This document shows, piece after piece, positions 1-8,687 of a stretch of 64,000 bases of DNA. Position 1 is the first letter of the stretch, and each line of letters opens with the position of its first letter. Both the position numbers and the translations under genes were made by a program. The notes beneath the pieces are model-generated. The model worked only from the letters and a program-made list of their open reading frames with translations, was not told the DNA's origin and searched no databases. Source of the DNA: Halococcus agarilyticus (GTDB taxonomy: Archaea; Halobacteriota; Halobacteria; Halobacteriales; Halococcaceae); contig NZ_BAFM01000010.1 in NCBI RefSeq assembly GCF_000334895.1, positions 82,613 to 146,612 of the forward strand. Reading direction: 5' to 3'.

Positions 1-106
1 CGTCGTCGTCCCGCTCCATCTCGCCGTACAGCCCATCCCGGACGGCCTGCACGAGCGTGAGATTTTGACTCTCCCCCTCCGCCTCGGCCTGTTGTGCTTC
101 GCTCAT
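1..106 (-). CDS. pdhB: 2-oxoacid/pyruvate dehydrogenase E1 beta subunit, N-terminus only
   Basis: Only the first 35 codons lie in the window; the gene continues past base 1. The start ATG is at 106-104, 8 bp after the pdhA stop on the same strand, so the two E1 subunits are one transcription unit. The visible protein begins MSEAQQAEAEGESQNLTLVQ and continues AVRDGLYGEMERDD, which fits the N-terminus of haloarchaeal E1 beta chains. In this family the beta chain pairs with E1 alpha to form the thiamine-diphosphate enzyme that decarboxylates a 2-oxoacid and acetylates lipoyl-E2. The substrate (pyruvate or a branched-chain oxoacid) cannot be told from this fragment. The E2 and E3 genes would be expected just outside the window. 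Confidence 0.85.
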   Translation of the reverse strand, partial: MSEAQQAEAEGESQNLTLVQAVRDGLYGEMERDDD

Positions 107-114
107 AGTTGTCG

Positions 115-1218
115 TTATTCGAGAAGTTCGTCGTCGCCGTGGGTGTCGCGCAGCCGTTCGAGATAGCGTCGCTGCTCTTCGAGGCGTTTGGGCATGTCCG
201 CGTAGACGTGCGCGAACATCTCCTCGGGATCGGGCCGGTCGTACGCCTCGGCGGCATCGATCGCGTCGGCCACTTCGTCCTCGATCTCGCTCTCGATCGC
301 GTCGATCCGCTCGTCGTCGAGATGTCCCTCGTTCACGAGGTAGGTTTCGAGGCGGGGGATCGGGTCCTTCGCCTTCCACTTCTCGACCTCCTCGTCGTCG
401 CGATAGACCGAGGGATCGTCGGCGGTGGTGTGCGCGCCGAAGCGGTACTGGACCGCCTCGATCATCGTCGGCCGGAGCTGGTCCTCGTCGGGATCCTTCG
501 CCTTCTCGATCGCGCGCCGCGTCACCTCGTACACCGCGAGCGGGTCCATCCCGTCGACCTGAATCCCCTCGAACCCGTAGGCGTCGGCCTTCTGGGCCAG
601 GGTGGCGCTTGCGGACTGGCGTTCCCGGGGAACCGAGATCGCCCACTGGTTGTTGTTACAGAAGAAAACGTTCGGGGTGTCGAACACCCCGGCGAAGTTG
701 AGCGCCTCGTGGAAGTCACCCTCGCTCGTCGCGCCGTCGCCGAAATAACAGAGGAACGCCTTGTTCTCGCCCTTGAGCTTCGAGGCCCACGCCGCGCCGG
801 TGGCATGGGGGATCTGTGTGGCGATCGGCACTGCGGGCGTGAAGATGTTGGCGTCGTCTTCCTCGTAGCCGACCTCGTGGCCCATCCAGTAGAGCAGGGT
901 ACGCTCCAGGGAGAACCCCCGAATCATCGATGCGCCGTGCTCGCGGTAGCTCGGGAACAGCCAGTCCTCCTCGGCGAGCGCGTGGGCGCTGCCGACCTGT
1001 GCGCCTTCCTGACCCGACAGCGGGGGGTAGGTCCCCATCCGGCCCTGGCGCTGGAGGGAAACGGCGCGCTGGTCGAAGTGGCGAACCAAGCGCATCTCGC
1101 GATACATCCCCACGAGGGTCTCCTCGTCGAGGTCGGGCGGCTCCACGCCGTCTCGCACCTCGCCGTCCTCGTCGAGGATCCCGAAGCGCTCGCCGGGGTC
1201 GCGCTGTAGCGTGCTCAC
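115..1218 (-). CDS. pdhA: 2-oxoacid/pyruvate dehydrogenase E1 alpha subunit
   Basis: This 367-residue protein is the thiamine-diphosphate-binding alpha chain of the E1 component of a 2-oxoacid dehydrogenase complex. The ThDP motif is visible as GDGATSEG at residues 160-167, ending in CNNN at about 187-190, and the substrate-side loop follows. I chose the GTG at 1218 because the family N-terminus STLQRDP follows directly. The open frame extends upstream to 1404, but that part is Arg/Ser-rich and runs through a TATA-like promoter. pdhB follows 8 bp downstream. lipA, which makes the lipoyl cofactor of the same complex, is the next gene upstream on the same strand, so function and position agree. 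Pyruvate is the likely but unproven substrate. Confidence 0.93.
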   Translation of the reverse strand: MSTLQRDPGERFGILDEDGEVRDGVEPPDLDEETLVGMYREMRLVRHFDQRAVSLQRQGRMGTYPPLSGQEGAQVGSAHALAEEDWLFPSYREHGASMIRGFSLERTLLYWMGHEVGYEEDDANIFTPAVPIATQIPHATGAAWASKLKGENKAFLCYFGDGATSEGDFHEALNFAGVFDTPNVFFCNNNQWAISVPRERQSASATLAQKADAYGFEGIQVDGMDPLAVYEVTRRAIEKAKDPDEDQLRPTMIEAVQYRFGAHTTADDPSVYRDDEEVEKWKAKDPIPRLETYLVNEGHLDDERIDAIESEIEDEVADAIDAAEAYDRPDPEEMFAHVYADMPKRLEEQRRYLERLRDTHGDDELLE

Positions 1219-1261
1219 GGGCAAAGCCACCTCGCTGACATACCAACCGACTCGGCCGCCT

Positions 1262-1280
1262 CGGTTATATCCCTTTTGTA
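1262..1280 (-). promoter_or_regulatory. Probable TATA/BRE promoter of pdhA
   Basis: Read on the minus strand, the sequence contains an A-rich BRE-like stretch followed by GGATATAACC. An archaeal start point about 25 bases downstream would fall near 1241, giving a leader of about 20 nt before the GTG at 1218. This supports the shorter pdhA start. Confidence 0.5.
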
Positions 1281-1443
1281 AATGACTTTCCGTGGCTGCC
1301 AATCTTGCCAGCCACGTCCGGATAGTTGCTGTTCGTCCGATTTTCGGGCGGGAAAACGACGATCGTTGTTGCCGATCGCGCTCGCTGCGATCGAGTATCG
1401 CCACTCCCGGGCGCGCTCGATCGTGGGCGTTCTGTTCGGATGC

Positions 1444-2394
1444 TCACACCGACCGCGAGGCAGCGCGCGCCGTCGTCCGCGCTTCCTCGACCGACCGACC
1501 CTCTCGAATCACTGCGTCGACGAACAGCTCGCCCGCCTTGTACGACGATCGCACCATCGGGCCGCTGGCACAGTAGAGGAAGTCGAGGTCGTCCTCGGCG
1601 ACCGCCCGCCACGTCTCGAACTTGTCGGGGTGGACGTACGAGCCGACCTCCAGATGGCTTCGCGAGGGCTGGAGGTACTGGCCGAGGGTGACGATGTCGA
1701 CGTCGGCCTCCCGGAGGTCGGCCAGGGTCTGGTACACCTCGTGGTCGTACTCGCCGAGGCCGAGCATGATCGAGGTCTTGGTGTGGATGTCTGACTCGCG
1801 TTCGACCTGTTCGAGCACGGAAAGGGACTGCTCGTAGTTCGCGCGGCGGTCCCGGACGGGCCACTGGAGGCGTTCGACGGTCTCGATGTTGTGGGCGATT
1901 ACGTCCGGCTCCGCATCGATGATCTGACGCACGCAGTCGGGATCGCCCTGGAAATCGGGGATCAACACCTCGACGAGGATCTCGGGATCGCGCTGCTTGA
2001 TCGCCTCGATGGTCCGGGCGAAGTGGGCCGCACCCTGGTCGTCGAGGTCGTCGCGGTCGACCGACGTGAGAACGACGTAGTCGAGCCCGATCTCGGCGAC
2101 GGCGTCGGCGACGTTTGCCGGCTCATCAGGGTCGAGTGGCTCCATTCCCCCAGTCTCGACATCACAGAAGTTACAGCCGCGCGAGCACCGCTCGCCCATC
2201 AGCATGAAGGTCGCGGTGCCGGGACCGCTGCCGGCTCCGTCCCCGCCGGACCAGCACTCGCCCATGTTGGGGCAGTTCGCCTCCTCGCAGACGGTGTGGA
2301 GGTCGCGCTCGCGGAGCGTGCGCTTGATCTCGGTGAACCGCTCCCCCGAGGGCGGTCGGGTCCTGAGCCAGTCGGGCTTGCGCGCGCGACTCAT
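1444..2394 (-). CDS. lipA: Lipoyl synthase
   Basis: LipA is a radical-SAM enzyme that inserts two sulfur atoms into octanoyl chains on lipoyl domains, giving the lipoyl cofactor of 2-oxoacid dehydrogenases. The 316-residue protein has both cluster motifs: the auxiliary cluster at Cys36, Cys41 and Cys47 (CEEANCPNMGEC) and the radical-SAM CxxxCxxC at Cys70, Cys74 and Cys77 (CSRGCNFC). The RSSY motif near the C-terminus supplies the Ser ligand of the auxiliary cluster. An extra Gly-rich loop (GGDGAGSGPGT) sits between the two motifs. I chose the ATG at 2394 because the family start (SRARKPDWLR) follows; the longer frame upstream is not conserved-looking. It lies upstream of pdhA-pdhB on the same strand, 225 bp away. 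Confidence 0.96.
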   Translation of the reverse strand: MSRARKPDWLRTRPPSGERFTEIKRTLRERDLHTVCEEANCPNMGECWSGGDGAGSGPGTATFMLMGERCSRGCNFCDVETGGMEPLDPDEPANVADAVAEIGLDYVVLTSVDRDDLDDQGAAHFARTIEAIKQRDPEILVEVLIPDFQGDPDCVRQIIDAEPDVIAHNIETVERLQWPVRDRRANYEQSLSVLEQVERESDIHTKTSIMLGLGEYDHEVYQTLADLREADVDIVTLGQYLQPSRSHLEVGSYVHPDKFETWRAVAEDDLDFLYCASGPMVRSSYKAGELFVDAVIREGRSVEEARTTARAASRSV

Positions 2395-2508
2395 TGTCCG
2401 CTCTCGGGGCCGCGCCGGCAAAAGCGTGGGGTTCGGCGAAGCACACGCTCGCCGTGTGGGCTGTGCAACCACACCAGCACCAGCGATTTCGATGCGGTGT
2501 TCTCGGGG

Positions 2509-2522
2509 GAAATTTAATCAAC
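2509..2522 (+). promoter_or_regulatory. Probable TATA box of the MATE gene
   Basis: AATTTAATCA at 2511-2520 lies about 35 bases upstream of the ATG at 2550, the expected spacing for an archaeal promoter giving a very short leader. It sits in the divergent gap between lipA and the MATE gene. Confidence 0.5.
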
Positions 2523-2549
2523 GGTAGCGCACACAGCTACTGCAACGCC

Positions 2550-3962
2550 ATGTTCGATCTCTCGCCCGAGGAGATAACTGAGGGTTCGCTGGGACGTGCG
2601 CTTCTCACGCTCGCTGCCCCGTTGCTGGTCCAGAACCTCGTCCAGGTGGTCCAGCAGGTGGTCGATCTGTTCTGGCTCGGACGGCTGAGTTCGGTCGCGG
2701 TCGCCGCGGTCGGGCTCGCGCTCCCGGTGGTCGCGCTGCTGTTCGCGTTCGTCATCACCGCTCCGTTCGTCGGCACGCAGGTGCTCGTTTCCCAGCGGAT
2801 CGGCGGCGAGGACGTCCCCGCAGCACGACGGACCGCCGCCACGGGTCTCGGCCTCGCGCTCGTGCTCGGGATCGCCGGCGGCCTCACCCTCAGGGTGGGT
2901 GCGGGCCCGCTGACCGATCTCCTCACACTCACTCGCGGTGGAGCCGGCGGCGCGGTGGCGCGGTCCACGACCGTCTATCTCGGGGTGCTCGCGCTTGGGC
3001 TCCCCTTCGCCGCCGCGAGCGACGCGGTCGAGGGGGCGTTCATCGGGTGGGGTGACTCGCGCGCGCCGCTGTACATCTCGATCGCCACGGTCGGCACGAA
3101 CCTCGCGCTCGATCCCGTCCTGATCTTCGGATGGGGACCCGCACCCGCACTCGGGATTCGCGGCGCGGGTCTCGCCACGATCGCGGGCTACGCTGTGGGG
3201 TTCGCACTCGCGGTGGCGCTCGCCCTCGCCGGCCGCAACGGCGGGATGTACTCGCGCGCGGCCGCGGCGTTCGATCGCGACGAGCTCCGCGAACTCCTGG
3301 ACGTCGGCGCGCCGGTCGCGGGCCAGGGCGCGGTCAGACAGGTCGTCCGGGTGCTGATCGTCGCGGTCGCGTTCGCCGCCGGCGGTGCGGCGGGGCTCGC
3401 GGCGTACACCGTCGGCGCACGGATCGCCTCGATCGCGTTCATTCCGGCGATCGGGCTCCAGCAGGCCACCCAGAGCGTCGTCGGGCAGAACCTCGGGGCC
3501 GAACTGCCGGACCGGGCGCGGCGCGCGACCTACCTCGGAGTGGCGATCGCGGCCGTGGGGCTCGCGGTCATCGGACTGGCCCAGTGGCTCGTTCCGACTG
3601 CTGTCGCCACCGCGCTCGCCCCCGACCTCACCGACCGCGCGCTCGCGTTCTCGGTCGAGTACCTCCGGATCCTCGCCTACGGCTACCCCGCGATCGGTGC
3701 GGCATACATTTTCGAGGCGGGGTTCAACGGCGCACGGCGCACCCGCACCAGCTTCGTCGCGACGGTCCTCCAGTTCTGGGCCGTTCGCCTCCCGATCGCG
3801 GCTGGGGCCGGCGTACTGCTGGGCGTCGGCGTGGTCGCGGTGTTCTGGGCGGTCACGATCTCGAACATCGTGGCCGCGGTCGGGCTCGCGCTCTACTACC
3901 GCTACGAGACGTCGAGCGGCATGCTTCAGCGCGCGACCGAACGCGCCATCGCCGCGGACTGA
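2550..3962 (+). CDS. MATE family multidrug/cation antiporter
   Basis: The protein has 470 residues and about twelve hydrophobic segments arranged as two similar six-helix halves, the fold of MATE exporters. These move organic cations or drugs out of the cell against Na+ or H+. The N-terminus (EEITEGSLGRALLTLAAPLL) and the early LVQVVQQVVDLFWLGRL segment match the NorM/DinF-type first helices. I chose the ATG at 2550 because it directly precedes this segment and follows a TATA-like box; the frame upstream is not membrane-like. Substrate and coupling ion cannot be inferred. The gene is divergent from lipA and stands alone before the next small gene. Confidence 0.9.
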   Translation: MFDLSPEEITEGSLGRALLTLAAPLLVQNLVQVVQQVVDLFWLGRLSSVAVAAVGLALPVVALLFAFVITAPFVGTQVLVSQRIGGEDVPAARRTAATGLGLALVLGIAGGLTLRVGAGPLTDLLTLTRGGAGGAVARSTTVYLGVLALGLPFAAASDAVEGAFIGWGDSRAPLYISIATVGTNLALDPVLIFGWGPAPALGIRGAGLATIAGYAVGFALAVALALAGRNGGMYSRAAAAFDRDELRELLDVGAPVAGQGAVRQVVRVLIVAVAFAAGGAAGLAAYTVGARIASIAFIPAIGLQQATQSVVGQNLGAELPDRARRATYLGVAIAAVGLAVIGLAQWLVPTAVATALAPDLTDRALAFSVEYLRILAYGYPAIGAAYIFEAGFNGARRTRTSFVATVLQFWAVRLPIAAGAGVLLGVGVVAVFWAVTISNIVAAVGLALYYRYETSSGMLQRATERAIAAD

Positions 3963-4006
3963 CCGTCGGCGGACCACTGAAGACGCCGGGCGACGATGTT
4001 CCTCCC

Positions 4007-4447
4007 ATGAGCGCGCCGGCAGCATCCACGGGGCGGCTTCGACGGGGGTGGGACTACTACCGCCGCTACACGAAACGACGAACCGGCGTCCACGCGGCGG
4101 CAGCAGCCGCCCTGACGGCGTTCGGGCTGCTGGCCACCGTTCACCCCGGATTCATCGCCGTCGCGATCGCGTCGTACCTCCTCCCACCGATCTACCTCTA
4201 TCTCACCGGCGATGACCTCGCTAGCGACGAACGAACGGCGACCCGCACCGATCGGGAGGCTCGACGCAGCGCTGTCGGGGATGCCGACGTGGATGCGGAC
4301 GGGAGCGATGGCGACGCTGATGCCGATGCGGACGGCATCGATACCGACACCGATACGGATGGTGTGGATACCGACACCGATGCAGACGGCACGGACACGG
4401 ATACGGACTCCGACGGTGCCGACACCGATTCGGACTCGGACGGGTAG
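4007..4447 (+). CDS. Small two-helix membrane protein with Asp-rich repetitive tail
   Basis: This 146-residue protein is not assigned to a family. An Arg/Tyr-rich N-terminus (about residues 10-27) is followed by two hydrophobic stretches (about 30-46 and 49-66). The last 60 or so residues are nearly all Asp, Thr, Ser, Gly and Ala in DTDTDTDG-like units. The tail is encoded by an imperfect GAT/GAC/ACC tandem array at about 4296-4444, so its length may vary between strains. An acidic tail would hold hydrated cations at the surface of a halophile, but no function is shown. The ATG at 4007 is 44 bp after the MATE stop, so co-transcription is possible. Confidence 0.65.
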   Translation: MSAPAASTGRLRRGWDYYRRYTKRRTGVHAAAAAALTAFGLLATVHPGFIAVAIASYLLPPIYLYLTGDDLASDERTATRTDREARRSAVGDADVDADGSDGDADADADGIDTDTDTDGVDTDTDADGTDTDTDSDGADTDSDSDG

Positions 4448-4590
4448 TCACCTCTCGCCCTGAACGGCTCTTCTGACTACCGTTGCGGGTGTTTCCAGCT
4501 GCGTCACCGAGCCGGGCCGAGCGCCCGAGCGACGGGTAAGGAAACGCCTTTGGCCGCCCCACTCTCACCGTCGAGGCACGTGATTACCTC

Positions 4591-4676
4591 CGTCGTTTCG
4601 CGCCGCTCACGACGTGTCTCTGGAGACTGCTGGAGGCCATCGCCGTGAACGCCGTCGTTTCGCTCCGCTCACGACG
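4591..4676 (+). repeat. Direct repeat of a 24-bp palindromic-ended element
   Basis: CGTCGTTTCGCGCCGCTCAC plus GACG (4591-4614) recurs at 4653-4676 with one base changed (CTCC for CGCC). Each copy begins CGTCG and ends CGACG, so its ends are inverted repeats. The copies flank a 38-bp spacer in the leader of the helicase gene. Similar tcgcNNcgctca-type words occur in several other gaps of this window. Confidence 0.7.
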
Positions 4677-4680
4677 GGCT

Positions 4681-4712
4681 CATGCGAAGCACCCCAGGAG
4701 GTGCTTCGCATG
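4681..4712 (+). promoter_or_regulatory. Perfect 13-bp hairpin enclosing the helicase Shine-Dalgarno and start codon
   Basis: CATGCGAAGCACC (4681-4693) and GGTGCTTCGCATG (4700-4712) are exact reverse complements separated by the 6-nt loop CCAGGA. The ATG of the helicase (4710-4712) is the end of the right arm. The only Shine-Dalgarno-like word, GGAGGTG (4697-4703), spans loop and arm. If transcribed, both translation signals would be partly paired. A regulatory role is inference. Confidence 0.6.
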
Positions 4713-7040
4713 AACGTCGCCGAGACCGTCCCCGCGTTCGCCGACGCGTTCGCCTTCGAGTCGTTCAACCGGATGCAGCGCGAGGCGCTGCCGGCGATTC
4801 TGGAGGGCGACGAGAACGTGGTCGCGAGCGCGCCCACCGCCAGCGGGAAGACCGCACTCGCCGAGCTCGCGATCTGCAGATGTCTCGATGCGGGCGACAC
4901 CGCCCTCTTCATCGCGCCGCTGCGCGCGCTCACCAACGAGAAGGAGTCGGAGTGGGAGCGCTTCGAGGACCTCGGCTACTCGGTGTACGTCGTCACCGGC
5001 GAGCGCGACCTCAGCCCCCGCCGAGCCGAGCGCGCGGACATCCTCGTGATGACGCCCGAGAAGGTCGATTCGGCGACACGGAAGCACGACTCCCCCAGAT
5101 ACGGGTTCATCACCGACGTCGCGTGCTGTGTCATCGACGAGGTCCACCTCCTCGACTCCGAGCGCCGCGGCAGCGTGCTCGAAGTCACGATCTCGCGGCT
5201 CCGGCGGCTCTCGGCACCCAGAATCGTCGCACTCTCGGCCACGATGCCGAACGTCGACGAGGTCGCCGAGTGGCTCGACGCTCCTCCCGAATCGACGTTC
5301 GACTTCGGCGAGGAGTATCGTCCTGTCGAGCTCGAAGCCGACGTTCGGACCTACACCCACGGCGAGAACGCCTTCGCCGACAAGTACCGCCGGCTGTACC
5401 GCGCGCTCGATCTCGCCGAGGAGCACATCCGCGACGACGGCCAGGCGCTCGTCTTCGTCGCCTCCCGCCAGGATACCGTCCGTGCGGCCGAGAAGGCCCG
5501 GGACGAACTCGCCTCGCGGGACGTCCCGATCGGCGCGCGCGGCGACTACGATTTTCATACCGAGACCCAAGTTTTGGAGAACCAGACGCTCCGGAACTCG
5601 GCGCTCGATGGCGTTGCCTTCCACCACGCCGGCCTCTCGAAATCCGACAAGGATCACGTCGAGGAGTGGTTCCGGCAGGGGAAGATACAACTCCTCTTCT
5701 CGACCTCGACGCTCGCGTGGGGCGTCAACCTCCCCGCTCGGTGTGTCGTGATTCGGGATACGAAATACCACGACCCCCTGGAGGGCGAGGTCGACATGAG
5801 TCCGCTCGACGTGCTCCAGATGCTCGGACGGGCGGGCCGGCCAGGCTACGACGACGCGGGCTACGCGCACGTGGTCTGTGACGGGAGCGACGCCGAGAAG
5901 TATCGTCGTCTGCTCCGCGACGGGAAGGAGATCGAATCGCATCTCACCGCGGACCTCGACACCCACCTCAACGCCGAGATCGCGATGGGCACGATCGGGG
6001 ACGTCGGCGACGTGATGGACTGGCTCGAAACCACGTTCGCGTTCGTCCGGGCGCAGAGCAGCTCGAACCCCGACGCGGTCGACGACTTGCGCGAGGCGGT
6101 CCGCGAGACGCTCGCCGAACTCCGGGAGCGTGGGTTCGTCGCGACCGACGGCCTCCGGGTGTCGGCCACACCGTTGGGAACGCTCGCTTCTGCCTACTAC
6201 CTCCGGCTCCCGACCGCGAGCCGGTTCGAGGAGCTGGCGGGGGCGGATCCCAGCACCGACGAAATCCTCGCGACCGTCGCCGCCAGTGCGGAGTTCGACA
6301 GCGTGAACGCACGCCAGGCCGAGCGCGACGCGATCGACGACGTGCTCGGCTCCCGTGGAAAGGATCTCGACTCGGGAACCCGCAAGGTGCTCGCGATCCT
6401 CGACGCCAGCACGACCGGTTCGACCCCCACCGAGCTTCGGAGCGACGCGTGGGTCATCCGGCAGAACGCGCTCCGGCTGCTCGCGGCGCTGCGGGCGTTC
6501 CTCGATCGGTTCGGTGGGCCACGCGAGGCGAACCGCGCGAGCCGCGTGGCTGCGCGCGTCGAGAACGGCGTGAGCGAGGCTGCCGCCGCGCTCACCGCGA
6601 TCGACGGCGTCGGGCCGGGCCGGGCGAGCAAACTCGCCGGGGAGGGCATCGAGACGCCTTCCGACGTGGTCGCCGCCGGCACCGCGGGGCTGGTCGACGC
6701 CGGACTGAGCGAGGGCGTCGCCGAACGCGTCGTCGAGAGCGCGCGCGAACTCCCCCGGATCGAGATCGAGTGGGGCGAGTTCCCCGAACGGATCGCGCGT
6801 GGCGAGAACGACCCCCGCGAGGTCACGATTACGAACCACGCCGGCGGCGCGCGCGCCGGTCTCCGGGTGACGGTGAACGACGTCGAGATGACCGCGACCG
6901 ACTCCTATCTCGGCAGCGAGACGGTGCCCGTGCCGGTGTTCGGCGGCGACCCCGATACACTCACCTTCGCTGTCGAGGTGATCTTCCCCGAACTCCCGCT
7001 CGAACCGGTCACCGAAACCAGAACTGTGTGGGTCGACTGA
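4710..7040 (+). CDS. Ski2/Hel308-like DEAD/DEAH helicase with C-terminal helix-hairpin-helix
   Basis: The protein has 776 residues. Superfamily 2 motifs are clear: Walker A APTASGKT (41-48), motif II DEVH (143-146) and motif III SAT (176-178). The Q-like motif SFNRMQREALP lies at 18-28, and motif VI appears as QMLGRAGRPG. Near residues 630-680 two HhH-like segments follow (IDGVGPGRASKLAGEGI and VDAGLSEGVAERVV), as in Hel308/Ski2-type archaeal helicases that act at stalled forks. The C-terminal 100 residues look beta-rich. I place the start at ATG 4710, which has a GGAGG 8 bases upstream; a longer GTG-started frame from 4614 runs through repeats. Whether this is the orthologue of Hel308 or a paralogue is not settled here. 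Confidence 0.9.
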   Translation: MNVAETVPAFADAFAFESFNRMQREALPAILEGDENVVASAPTASGKTALAELAICRCLDAGDTALFIAPLRALTNEKESEWERFEDLGYSVYVVTGERDLSPRRAERADILVMTPEKVDSATRKHDSPRYGFITDVACCVIDEVHLLDSERRGSVLEVTISRLRRLSAPRIVALSATMPNVDEVAEWLDAPPESTFDFGEEYRPVELEADVRTYTHGENAFADKYRRLYRALDLAEEHIRDDGQALVFVASRQDTVRAAEKARDELASRDVPIGARGDYDFHTETQVLENQTLRNSALDGVAFHHAGLSKSDKDHVEEWFRQGKIQLLFSTSTLAWGVNLPARCVVIRDTKYHDPLEGEVDMSPLDVLQMLGRAGRPGYDDAGYAHVVCDGSDAEKYRRLLRDGKEIESHLTADLDTHLNAEIAMGTIGDVGDVMDWLETTFAFVRAQSSSNPDAVDDLREAVRETLAELRERGFVATDGLRVSATPLGTLASAYYLRLPTASRFEELAGADPSTDEILATVAASAEFDSVNARQAERDAIDDVLGSRGKDLDSGTRKVLAILDASTTGSTPTELRSDAWVIRQNALRLLAALRAFLDRFGGPREANRASRVAARVENGVSEAAAALTAIDGVGPGRASKLAGEGIETPSDVVAAGTAGLVDAGLSEGVAERVVESARELPRIEIEWGEFPERIARGENDPREVTITNHAGGARAGLRVTVNDVEMTATDSYLGSETVPVPVFGGDPDTLTFAVEVIFPELPLEPVTETRTVWVD

Positions 7041-7575
7041 TCCTCGGCGTCACGTCGTGACCTCTCGTGGTGTGCTCCCCTCGATCGCGGACTCGTCCGA
7101 TAGCGGCGGTGGCCCGAGAGAACCGGGTGTCGGGTGATCCGAGCCGCTATACGGCTGCTGTGCGGTTGCGTGTGGGTGGCGCGCGGCGAGCGCGCTGCGG
7201 TGTGTGAGCGCGCTCGCGCGCGAGGGATGAACGACAGGCGGCGCGAACGAAGTGAGCAGCGAGGGACGCTTCGCGTCCCTCGGGCAGCCGACGCGAAGCG
7301 CCGGCGACGCCGCCGAACGCGCGAACGGGGAGCAAAGCGCCCCGTGAGCGAAGCGAGCGGAGCGAGCGAAGTGAATCGGCTGGGGAGGCCCGTGGCCCGG
7401 GTGCGGTCTGCGGGGCGGTGGCGGTTTTCATTTGTGTCGGCACTCTTGGTTCGTGTCCCGTTCCAATCTACCCAACCTAGTCATGAACGAACACTTCGAT
7501 ATCAACTCGCGGTTCGTCTCCCGTTTTGGGATTCGTCATGCAAGCAGCCTACTCCGAGTTCCTGCGGAAACGGGG
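7041..7575. repeat. Gene-free gap filled with short palindromic repeats
   Basis: No convincing gene is visible. From about 7180 to 7375 the sequence is a patchwork of gcgaacgaagtgagc and gagcgaagcgagcggagcga words. It includes a perfect hairpin, GAGGGACGC-TTC-GCGTCCCTC (7261-7281). Frames that cross it translate to Arg-rich low-complexity sequence. The same word family occurs in other gaps of the window and inside the 5' part of trpS. After 7430 the sequence becomes less GC-rich and lacks recognisable features. Confidence 0.6.
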
Positions 7576-7779
7576 CTACTCAGCCGCGATGCTGTTGTAG
7601 AAGACATACAAAGCATACACCGCGACGAAGACGGCCGCCACACCCACTATCGCACCGATCCCGGCAGTGGGGGTTCCGGTGAGCAGGTAGCCAGCGACCA
7701 GCACGAACAGCACCAGCCCGACGAGCACGCCGAGCTGTCGGAGTACGTCGAGCTTCCCGCTATACCTGTCCAACTCCAT
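7576..7779 (-). CDS. Small two-helix membrane protein
   Basis: This is a 67-residue protein. A charged N-terminus (MELDRYSGKLDVLRQ) precedes two hydrophobic helices at about residues 16-34 and 40-62. The arrangement is typical of small haloarchaeal membrane proteins of unknown role. The ATG at 7779 is the only reasonable start; an A-rich run lies about 25 bases upstream. It is oriented in the same direction as the HAD gene 72 bp upstream and could be its distal partner. No catalytic residues are visible and I do not assign a function. Confidence 0.7.
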   Translation of the reverse strand: MELDRYSGKLDVLRQLGVLVGLVLFVLVAGYLLTGTPTAGIGAIVGVAAVFVAVYALYVFYNSIAAE

Positions 7780-7851
7780 ACGCCGTTTCGTGTCCCTGGT
7801 AACAAAAATCCACGTCTCTCTCGTTGTGAGTTATCACGGTCTCGCTCCCGA

Positions 7852-8514
7852 TTACCGCGCGAGCAGTGCCGCCCGGAGTTCCTGGGGCCCGTCGACGACG
7901 CTATCCGCCGCCGCGAGGTCGAGTTCCTTCGCGTTCGCACCGCGGTAGCCAATGCAGGTCATCCCGACCGCCGTGGCCGACGCCACGCCGTGGGTCGAAT
8001 CCTCGACCGCGACGCAGTCGGTGGGATCGAGCGCGAGTTCGTTGGCCGCATGGCGGTAGACGTCGGGTTCGGGCTTGCCAGGCCCGTCGATGTCTTCGGC
8101 CGAGACGGTCGCGTCGAAGCCCGTCAGTTCGAACCGATCGCACACCAGGTCGATCCACTCGGGCGGCGAGGAGGAGACGATCGCGAGGCGCGTCCCTCGA
8201 TCCCGGAGCGTGCCACAGAGATCGCGAAAGCCGTCCATGAGCGCGGCGCGCTCGGTGTAGACCTCGCGGGCGGCCGCCTCGTAGATCCCGAGGAACTCCT
8301 CGCGGTCGACGGTCACGCCGTACTCGTCGTCGAGGTAGTCGTAGACCTCGCGGTAGTTCATTCCGGTGATCTCCGCGGCCTGGAGGTCGGGGACGCCCGC
8401 CGCGGGGAAGATGCGCTCCTCCTCGATCTCGGCCCAGTAGCGCTCGGAGTCGACGATCACGCCGTCCATGTCGAACAGTACGGCTTCGTCGACACTCGAC
8501 CTGTCAGCACTCAT
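7852..8514 (-). CDS. HAD-superfamily hydrolase, beta-phosphoglucomutase-like
   Basis: This 220-residue HAD phosphatase or phosphomutase carries motif I as LFDMDGVIVDSE (about residues 13-24), where the two Asp residues are the nucleophile and acid/base. Motif II is IVSSSPPEW, and motif III/IV is the Lys of GPGKPEPDVY followed by AVEDSTHGVASA. The helical cap inserted after motif I places it with the beta-phosphoglucomutase/DHH-type subgroup. Substrates in this group are small phosphorylated sugars or glycolate phosphate and cannot be predicted. I chose the ATG at 8514 (MSADRSSVDEAV) because it directly precedes motif I. The upstream gap to the divergent hydrolase is 173 bp. Confidence 0.9.
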   Translation of the reverse strand: MSADRSSVDEAVLFDMDGVIVDSERYWAEIEEERIFPAAGVPDLQAAEITGMNYREVYDYLDDEYGVTVDREEFLGIYEAAAREVYTERAALMDGFRDLCGTLRDRGTRLAIVSSSPPEWIDLVCDRFELTGFDATVSAEDIDGPGKPEPDVYRHAANELALDPTDCVAVEDSTHGVASATAVGMTCIGYRGANAKELDLAAADSVVDGPQELRAALLAR

Positions 8515-8687
8515 TGCTTGCTCGAACACCCAGCCCAGCAAATGAACTCCGGTTCGATTCCGTTTCCGCTCCTCCATCGCGCTTCCTTCGAAATGCGAAC
8601 CCCGATCGGGCTCTGACAGCGGGGAGTGACTGCTGGTAACCGAGAAAACATCGAAAGACAAACAACTCGTCGTTCCACACTTGCTCC

